Origin: Microglena sp. YARC | Taxonomy: Eukaryota; Chlorophyta; Chlorophyceae; Chlamydomonadales; Chlamydomonadaceae | Length of the DNA: 64,000 nt | Direction of reading: 5' to 3' | Assembly: GCA_022414725.1 (NCBI GenBank) | Contig: CM039463.1 | Span: forward strand, 32,195,579 to 32,259,578 | Shown here: in pieces, positions 57,455-64,000 of the stretch | Layout of the letters: each line of letters begins with the position of its first letter | How positions within the stretch are numbered: position 1 is the first letter of the stretch | Position numbers and translations under genes: made by a program | Notes under the pieces: model-generated | What the model was told of the DNA's origin: nothing | Databases searched by the model: none | Seen by the model: only the letters and a program-made list of their open reading frames with translations

Positions 57455-58114
57455 GCTTGTATGCGCTCCGTAGAGTAGACAGAGATGAAAAGCAGCGGAA
57501 ACAGACGCACCAATCTATATACACGGAGACGAGAATAACGTTACAAAGCACTGGAGACCCATCAAGGGCACCAGCGGTCAAGGGGCGGCAGCCTGTAACC
57601 TGAGTCTACAACCTAAGCCAGGAATCTTAAGCCGGGAGCCGGCAAGACAGCACGCGTCAGTAGAACCGGTAAACCGGCAAACTGTTACTACGGGAAGCTG
57701 GCACAGTACTGGCAGAGCCGATAGTTCTAAGGAAGTACATATGTAGTCACCAAGTCATAAAACGCGTGAGAGCACCGCAATTCATGCTGATACTCCACCT
57801 ATGACACAGGTGACATACAATACTACTACTCCACCTATGGCACTGGGGACATAGAACTATATGTAACAGATAAAAAAAAAAAAAAAAAATCAAAGAACTC
57901 CGAATAATCGAGAGAACTTCAAATGAAACCCAAAGGGTTAAAGGAAGGAAGGAAACAAGGCAAAAAAACACAAAATCTGCCAAGTTAGAAAAGGATGAAA
58001 AACCGAATATCAAAGATGGGTAACAACGGTATAGAAAACCCGATCCGGGAATAGGAACCTAATGCCAAACAATGATAACCAAAGAAACCGCTGAACCAGA
58101 AGAAAAAAATGACC
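57455..58114 (-). other. Putative 3' untranslated region and 3' LTR of the copia element
   Basis: About 660 bp after the pol stop, with an A-run (57,871-57,889 on plus) and a direct repeat CCACCTATG.CAC.GG.GACAT (57,795 and 57,832). No coding. LTR limits are unknown because the partner LTR is not in the window. Confidence 0.5.
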
Positions 58115-58498
58115 CTAAGGAGAAGCGGTCATTCCAAGTATTCGGACAAACCGCCAGAACACAGCAGGATCAAGGGGCTTGGTGAAGGGGTCAGCACAGT
58201 TGTCCTTAGTGTTAACATAGGCAACATCCAGTTGGCCATCCTCCACCAGCTCCTTGATGTAGTGATGAATAACATCAATGTGCTTGTTGCGAGGGAGTAG
58301 CTGCCAGTCATTGGCCCAACTCAGAGTCCCTAAGTTGTCACCCTGGATCGTAACCAGGTCACAAGGCAGACCCAGATCCACCCTCAACTTCTTCAACCAT
58401 TGCACCTCCCTGGCAGTCTGAGACAGGGCCTGATACTCAGCCTCACTAGAGCTAATGGCAACAGTGGGCTGCCTCTTGCTCATCCAGTTCACTATGCA
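58115..58498 (-). CDS. Copia element: RNase H C-terminal part
   Basis: NWMSKRQPTVAISSSEAEYQ, TIQGDNLGTLSWANDWQLLP, RNKHIDVIHHYIKELVEDGQ and DPFTKPL are the standard copia RNase H end motifs (SSTEAEY, D.....A, KHI). It is one frame off the upstream part because of a missing base near 58,495 (VLAGG/CIVNW). Confidence 0.93.
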   Translation of the reverse strand, partial: CIVNWMSKRQPTVAISSSEAEYQALSQTAREVQWLKKLRVDLGLPCDLVTIQGDNLGTLSWANDWQLLPRNKHIDVIHHYIKELVEDGQLDVAYVNTKDNCADPFTKPLDPAVFWRFVRILGMTASP

Positions 58499-59400
58499 CC
58501 CCCAGCAAGCACAGCAAAGCCAGTCTGAGACCTCCTGTCAGACCCATCATCAGCAAAGGATGAGTCACTAAAGACAGTAAAAGAGAACTCAGGGCTGTGG
58601 GTGTAAGTGAGTCCCAGGTGGGAATGTGATCTCAAATACAAGAGCAAACGCTTGGCTGCCCCCCAGAGGGGAACGGTAGGGTGAGCAGAAAACCTGGACA
58701 GGTAGCTCACAGCAAATGAAATATCAGGCCTGGTGCAAGTAGCCAGGTATAGCAAAGCACCCACAAGAGAGAGGTACTGGCTATTAGAGGGCAGGGGGTC
58801 TCCAGGGGGGTCTGTGACGGTGGACTTGGCCATGGGGGCACCAAACTTGGGCTTGGCAGCAGCAGTAAGACCAAACTGCTCCACCAGATCAACAATGTAG
58901 GAGTGCTGGGAGAGGTTGATCTGAACACACCTGCCTTCAGAGTCAAGTGTAACGGCCATGTCCAATGAGAGGAACTGAACCGGTACACCCATCTCTTTTA
59001 CCTCCCAGCCAGCTTTCTCCATAGCCTTGATCAGCAACTCATATAGAGCCAGCACACTAAAAGCACAGATAAAATCATCAACATAGGTCAGGACATAGCT
59101 CCACCCACCAAAAGAATCCCTCCTAAAATACAGAGCAGGTTCTGCTTTGCACATAGTAAAGCCATGTGCAACCAAAACCCGCTTGACATCCCTACTCCAA
59201 GCCCTGGGCGCCTGCTTCAAACCATAAAGGGACTTGATCAGTTTGCACACAAGGGGAACACCGTTAGGACCAAGTACCTTAAAGCCCTCAGGCTGGTGGC
59301 AGTACAGGTCCAGACCAGGTTCTAGCTTAGCATTCAGAAATGCAGTCTTGATGTCCAGCTGCCGAACAAACATCTTCCGATGAGTGATGGCAGCAAGGAG
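58492..59400 (-). CDS. Copia element: reverse transcriptase and RNase H start
   Basis: MFVRQLDIKTAFLNAKLEPG, LYGLKQAPRAWSRDVKRVL, YVDDFICA (catalytic YVDD) and FSDSSFADDGSDRRSQTGFA (RNase H Asp). It continues the 59,334-61,823 frame after a one-base loss near 59,400 (FSLL/AITHRKMFV). Confidence 0.94.
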   Translation of the reverse strand, partial: LLAAITHRKMFVRQLDIKTAFLNAKLEPGLDLYCHQPEGFKVLGPNGVPLVCKLIKSLYGLKQAPRAWSRDVKRVLVAHGFTMCKAEPALYFRRDSFGGWSYVLTYVDDFICAFSVLALYELLIKAMEKAGWEVKEMGVPVQFLSLDMAVTLDSEGRCVQINLSQHSYIVDLVEQFGLTAAAKPKFGAPMAKSTVTDPPGDPLPSNSQYLSLVGALLYLATCTRPDISFAVSYLSRFSAHPTVPLWGAAKRLLLYLRSHSHLGLTYTHSPEFSFTVFSDSSFADDGSDRRSQTGFAVLAGGA

Positions 59401-61823
59401 AACTCCAGACCTGCTTTAGAAGAGACGGGGGCATATACATCATGAAAGCCCACCCCAGGACGCTGCAGAAAACCACGGACCACAAAACGTGCCTTGAAGC
59501 GCACAGAACCATCAACCCCAACCTTTTTCACAAATAGCCACCTGCCAGACAGGATCCTCTGCTTAGGAGGCTGTGGAGTGAGTGCCCAAGTACCATGGGC
59601 ATGTAGGGACGCCATCTCATCCTTCATAGCAAGCAGCCATTGATCCCTGTCAGGGTTGGTAGGAAGCATGGCAGCTTCAAAGGTTAGTTCAGTGGCGGTG
59701 GAAATGTATGCCCCCACGCACAAGCAGTGTACTTGTACATGAGCAGCGGGGATATCAGCAGTATCAGCAGTAACCGGTAGTAAAGCCCCCAGCGCAGCAC
59801 TAATGCCTGGTTGAACAAGGCCGGCCTTATTTGCCTCTATGTCATCGAAGCCTGGGTCGACCGGAACACCCCAGCCATACGCAGTATCAGACCCGGACCA
59901 GTGTTCAAGATCATCTCTCACACTCTCGGTGACGGCCACATCGTTACAATGCCTTGTCCGGTGTAAACCACCAGGGACAGCAGGAGGCGAAGGGATCAAT
60001 AGCGCCCGCGAGCCATCCGAACAGGTGGACGGGGGGTGGCAACTAGTGGACAGTGGACCTATATCAGGCTCCACTATGACCTGAGGCTGTCCTAATCCTA
60101 GAGCTTCGCCGACGAAACGTGGCGCAGAGGAGGGCCTGGCGACCCCCTGAGATTCGGGTAAATTTAAGTCTGAAAGGACTTCGGAATCCCACCCGTTCAG
60201 TACCTTCACACGCAATGCAGCACCATCAGCCCCTGACCTGGGACGCAAAGTCATCCCATGACCAGGGCAGCGGTCGACAATTGGGGTTGGTAAGGGATCT
60301 AAGGCATTAACCGCAGAATCAGGCATATGGCTGTTGATGGCAGCAGGGATGCGAGAAACATACGGTGACCCGTCATAAGGGGACAGCCCAGGTATGCAGT
60401 TATAGCTAAACTGCTCATAGAAAAGTACATCACGACTCTCTACTACCTGGCGCAACTTAGGAACCAAAACAAAATAACCCTTACTCACCAGAGAATACCC
60501 AACCAGTCTACCAGATAACGCCCTTTCGTCTAGCTTGTTGCGTTTCTTCCCATTGACTAAGGTAACATAGCAAGGGCAACCAAACACACGCAACAACGAC
60601 ACATCAGGTAGAACCCCAAAGAACAACTCATGAGGAGTCTTGTCACCCTGATTGGGCTGCCGGTTACGTAGGTAACAAGCAGCTAGGAAGGCATAGGGCC
60701 AGAAAGACTTAGTAAGCTTAGACTCCAAGTGGATACTCCTAGCTATGTTCTGTAAGACCCCATTGTACCTTTCCACAGTTGCATTCTGCTGAGCAGTGTA
60801 TGCCATAGATAATTCATGCACAGCACCAACCGATTCTAACCAATCCTCGAACCACTTCACTAGAAATTCCTTAGCCCTGTCAGATCTGAGACACTTGAAA
60901 ACAAAACCATGCAGCTGAGTCATCCATCTGAGGATGGTAGTTTGAACTGCTAAGGGAGCTTCATCCTTGGTCCTCAAGCACAATACCTGAGCATAGCCAG
61001 AGTATTGGTCTGTGAGACACAGAACATAAAACTCCCCACGCAAGCCCCTAATATGAAATGGTCCCATGATGTCCAAGTGAAGGCACTGTAAAGGTGCACG
61101 GATCTTAGTTTGGCTTTCTTGAGGAAAAGGGATACGTTTTGCCTTAGCCTTTTGACAAGCATCACATGGGATCTTAGACAGTCTTTTCACCTGTTTGAGA
61201 TTGAGGGGTAAGTTTTTAACCAAACCCTTCCTGACAAGGTTGTGCATGGCGTCATAGCCAGGGTGACCCAGCCGCCTATGCCACAACCATTCAGGAGTGG
61301 TAGGGATAACAACTCCACCATCCTCATCAACATCAAGTGCAAAAACTGGATAATGCACAGCACTCAACAAACGGCCACGAGGGGTGTGACAAGGCCTACA
61401 GGTAAATTTGTACACACCATCACTGGAGGCAGGGAAGGACCAGAGGACAGAAGAGCCCTGAGTGGCAGTACAACAAAGACTATCAAAAGAAATCTTGCAG
61501 TTGTGAGCATGAGCCACAGCATTTACTGACAGGAGGTTCACCGGACAGTGAGGGATGTAGAGAACATCAGTTAAAGTGATTGATGTTGGTAACCAATCAC
61601 TACATAACACAATGGATCCCTGACCCACCGAACGTTGAACCACTCCATCACCAAATTTAATTGCAGGCCCATCCTCAGAAGCATGATACACAGTGAACAG
61701 AGACAGATCACCTGTGATGGACATCCCAGCTCCAGAATCAACATGCCAGATACCCTCAGACAGGCTCGGGCTACAGATATTTGAAAACTTCGAAGTGCAG
61801 GAGAATAGGACAGAGCTTACCTC
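59334..61823 (-). CDS. Copia element: protease, integrase and RT start
   Basis: Directly in frame after the gag TAG: EVSSVLFSC..., then protease WHVDSGAGMSITG (DSG). GAG-pre-integrase zinc site HRRLGHPG...CDACQKAKAK. Integrase LHLDIMGPF (Asp), CLRSDRAKEF (Asp) and NATVERYNG (Glu). A long variable hinge, then RT start RWLFVKKVGVDGSVRFKARF and VVRGFLQRPGVGFHDVYAPV. No ATG lies between the TAG and the protease, so expression needs readthrough, splicing or a processed mRNA. Confidence 0.94.
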   Translation of the reverse strand, partial: EVSSVLFSCTSKFSNICSPSLSEGIWHVDSGAGMSITGDLSLFTVYHASEDGPAIKFGDGVVQRSVGQGSIVLCSDWLPTSITLTDVLYIPHCPVNLLSVNAVAHAHNCKISFDSLCCTATQGSSVLWSFPASSDGVYKFTCRPCHTPRGRLLSAVHYPVFALDVDEDGGVVIPTTPEWLWHRRLGHPGYDAMHNLVRKGLVKNLPLNLKQVKRLSKIPCDACQKAKAKRIPFPQESQTKIRAPLQCLHLDIMGPFHIRGLRGEFYVLCLTDQYSGYAQVLCLRTKDEAPLAVQTTILRWMTQLHGFVFKCLRSDRAKEFLVKWFEDWLESVGAVHELSMAYTAQQNATVERYNGVLQNIARSIHLESKLTKSFWPYAFLAACYLRNRQPNQGDKTPHELFFGVLPDVSLLRVFGCPCYVTLVNGKKRNKLDERALSGRLVGYSLVSKGYFVLVPKLRQVVESRDVLFYEQFSYNCIPGLSPYDGSPYVSRIPAAINSHMPDSAVNALDPLPTPIVDRCPGHGMTLRPRSGADGAALRVKVLNGWDSEVLSDLNLPESQGVARPSSAPRFVGEALGLGQPQVIVEPDIGPLSTSCHPPSTCSDGSRALLIPSPPAVPGGLHRTRHCNDVAVTESVRDDLEHWSGSDTAYGWGVPVDPGFDDIEANKAGLVQPGISAALGALLPVTADTADIPAAHVQVHCLCVGAYISTATELTFEAAMLPTNPDRDQWLLAMKDEMASLHAHGTWALTPQPPKQRILSGRWLFVKKVGVDGSVRFKARFVVRGFLQRPGVGFHDVYAPVSSKAGLEFSLLPSLIGRCLFGSWTSRLHF

Positions 61824-63973
61824 CTATTTCTTGGCCATAGTAAACCCATCAATCTGAGCCTGCAGGGAGGACAGCTGCTTTGGAGTAAGCGCACCCGGAA
61901 GGGCCAAGGCAATGGGCACTGGAGCAGTAACCGGTACACCAGGCCTGGTCCTTCGCAGGTGCGGGTGCTTCGTAAAACAGCGATCCTCCGAGTGGGTCGT
62001 CTTGCTGGGGCACGGGCCCCAAGTGCAATCCAGACGTCTCTTGAGGGAACCGGAACCCTGAGAACCAGATCCCTGCCCACGCTGAAATGCAGCATTGGCA
62101 GGAACCTGGGGAGCGTCCCGGGACCAACCAGGATGCCTGGAGTCGGACTTGGGGAGAGCTATGTTCAAGATGTCAAGAGATCTATATTCCTCAAGACAAG
62201 ACCAGTACCCAACAGGCTGTTTGTTAGCTAACAACGTACCATACTTGATCCGCAGCGACTCAAAGCGGATCAGACGGATACCCTGAACTATAGTTTCCAT
62301 GGCGTGACGTTGAGTCACCGGATGCCCAGCACTGCGGAGGTCAGTGCAGAGACCGCGAACCTTGCGAAAGAAGTCATCTACGCGGTCAGAAGGGCCCATG
62401 TGTGCACCAAGAAGCTCGGCGCGCATGAGAGGGACTCTAGAGGCAAGGGCATCGGACTGCCTCTTCTGGATATCAAGAAAGATATCCCGAGGTTTGGCAA
62501 AGTCCTGGTATACCTGGACCATATCATCCTCCATGTTCGCGAGCATCATGGTTAAGCACATGAACTCCTGACGGTCCAGGGGCAGGGCACTGAAACCCAA
62601 CAGTGCAGGATCCACCCGAGACTCACCATGAGAGGCCGAAGATCCAGCAGCAGGAGCAGGGGTCAGAGGAGCCAAAGACTTACGAATATCAAAAAAATAC
62701 TCAGCAGCAAGACCAGCGTCATAAGCGCGCTGGTCATCTAAGGTCCTAATCTCAGGCAGGGACCTCGCAACACTCACCACCAACTCGAAATCAGGGTTAA
62801 CCGGACAAAAAGGGATGGGGACTTTCACAAACTGGTAACCTAGCCTTTCATGATCCCTACGCCCCACGCCACCAAAGGAGACACCATTATCAGGGGGATA
62901 TCTGATCCCGGAAGTGACTGGACCAAGAAAGGACCGACACTGGGAACCCAGCTCAGAGAATGCCATCACTCGGCGATGTTTCAGCTTTACACTCGCATTA
63001 GCCATAGTAGCTTGCATGTCCATCCGACCGTACAGAGTGCGGTTCATGGACTCACCATCACGTCGAGCTTGGTTGATCAGACGGAAGTGCTTCAGCTGCA
63101 GATTCGGAGGAGGTCCTCCAGTGAGCAGATGCTCCCAAGACTCGCATGACAGCAAAGGCGAAGCAGGAGGAGGGCCAGGGGCAGGAGGAAGCTCCACCGG
63201 CGGAGGCGGAGGGGGCTCCTGCGAGGGACCAGCAGCAGATGTGCGGGCAGAAGCAGCAGCAGCTTCACGAGCACGAGTATGGTAGCCAGGGAGGCCACGC
63301 TCCATGGGAACAGATGCAGAGGTAAAAGAAGCGGAGCTCCTCATCAAAGTCGGCTTGGCCACATCCGGGTGAACCAGTGGAGGAGGCACAAGCGGAGGCG
63401 CAGACGAAGGCTCGGGCTCAAACTCAGGCGACGACACAGGCGGAGGCGCATACTGAGGAGCATGCTCATAAACCGGCGAAACTGTAGAAGTCTCAAATAC
63501 TCGAGTAGCAGCAGCCGACGGAGTCACTCCACCGAAGTCAGCACTCGTAGCACTCTTCAAGTCATCATCATCATCAGTACCCTCAGAAAAGTCATCATCC
63601 TCGCTGAAGCGGGCAGTAGGAGGCTTCGGCTCTGTTGTGTACCGAATGATCTGTGTCTGTACACAACACAGATTCATCAGAACATCCTCAACCGCAGGGG
63701 AGAGGCGTTGAACAATACGAGAAGGGACCGTAAAGTTGGAGGATTGATCGGGGGGGGGGGTACTTCCACGATGGCGGAAGGATCCTCCTCTCCGGCAGCA
63801 GAGGCCGCTGGCGCGCAATCATCTAGCCCATCTGAAGGAACCTTGTCCTTCGCAGGTAAGACAAAGTCGCAGCCATTGCTAACAATGACGCTGCGCATCC
63901 CGCGCGTCCATGGAACACCATTTTTATCGGTGAGTTTCACGAAACCGGCAGGAGGCCCTCGCGGAAGTAGCAT
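61824..63973 (-). CDS. Copia element: gag with CCHC zinc knuckle
   Basis: The likely start is ATG at 63,973 (MLLPRGPPAGFVKLTDKNGV). The frame shifts within an 11-G run at 63,750-63,760, then stays open to TAG at 61,826-61,824. It contains a Pro/Ala-rich stretch, a gag core (PLDRQEFMCLTMMLANMEDD, FLDIQKRQSDALASRVPLMR, DRVDDFFRKVRGLCTDLRSA) and CTWGPCPSKTTHSEDRC, a C-x4-C-x5-H-x4-C zinc knuckle near the end. The pol frame follows in the same phase after the TAG. Confidence 0.88.
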
Positions 63974-64000
63974 TTAAAGAGCAGTGGTAGTAAATGAAGG

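Larger units (their letters stand above)
57455..64000 (-). mobile_element. Ty1/copia LTR retrotransposon, 5' end outside the window
   Basis: Order on the minus strand: gag, protease, integrase, reverse transcriptase, RNase H, the pseudoviridae/copia order with integrase before RT. The 3' LTR should lie within about 57,455-58,110, but the 5' LTR is not visible so its borders cannot be confirmed. Two single-base frame breaks (near 59,400 and 58,495) and one in a G-run (63,750-63,760) disturb an otherwise complete coding region. Confidence 0.9.

Noticed and set aside
45340..61826. Nuclear genetic code with TAG as a sense codon, suggested by in-frame TAGs in the L1-like and copia elements
   Set aside because: Other frames end naturally at TAG (Dualen copy 2 C-terminus at 49,834, copia pol at 58,115). 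Host genes give no support. Element-specific readthrough or point decay is simpler.
1..64000. tRNA and rRNA genes
   Set aside because: No cloverleaf with A/B boxes or conserved rRNA stretch was recognised by eye on either strand. A covariance search would be needed to exclude them.

Overview
The window is nuclear DNA from a eukaryote, most likely a green alga (Chlorophyta). The evidence is spliced GT-AG genes, a plant-like XPB helicase, a WNK-type kinase, a Dualen/RandI-type non-LTR retrotransposon (a clade first described from Chlamydomonas) and a Ty1/copia element. No species can be named from the sequence. There is no operon structure, and most long open frames are repeat artefacts.

Layout. 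(1) Positions 1-24,854, minus strand: one very repeat-expanded gene for the TFIIH DNA helicase XPB/ERCC3. Nine exons between 24,854 and 11,088 join in phase into 495 codons. Further exons (RFTSG segment, DEVH box, LGLTATLV segment, C-terminal YSAKLQQFL segment) continue leftwards to position 1, but that part lies around a 1,000-N gap and is full of apparent indels. (2) 24,855-26,655: intergenic, between divergent genes. (3) 26,656-31,960, plus strand: a complete three-exon WNK-like kinase gene of 424 codons with a degenerate catalytic loop and an OSR1_C-like C-terminal domain. (4) 27,792-33,265: a cluster of short TIR elements with 8-bp target duplications (hAT-like MITEs). (5) About 33,486-43,100 (possibly to 44,834): a decayed Dualen-like LINE. 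(6) 45,062-49,562: an L1-like LINE, interrupted in ORF1 by (7) a second Dualen-like LINE (49,563 to about 57,450). (8) From about 57,455 to the window end: a Ty1/copia element whose 5' end lies outside. All four retroelements are on the minus strand.

The most unusual feature is how the introns of both host genes are built. Nearly every intron is filled with tandem repeats whose unit carries a copy of the adjacent exon edge plus its splice site. Examples are nine steps of about 136 bp ending at the true WNK exon 3, and copies of the edges of XPB exons 1, 2, 4, 5, 7 and 8. At the left end an XPB C-terminal exon plus a 48-bp intron-like spacer is amplified into an array of 108-bp units that alternate between two subtypes. 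I report this exon-edge amplification as the main candidate for a new phenomenon. Part of the left-hand evidence could be distorted by uncorrected long reads near the gap.
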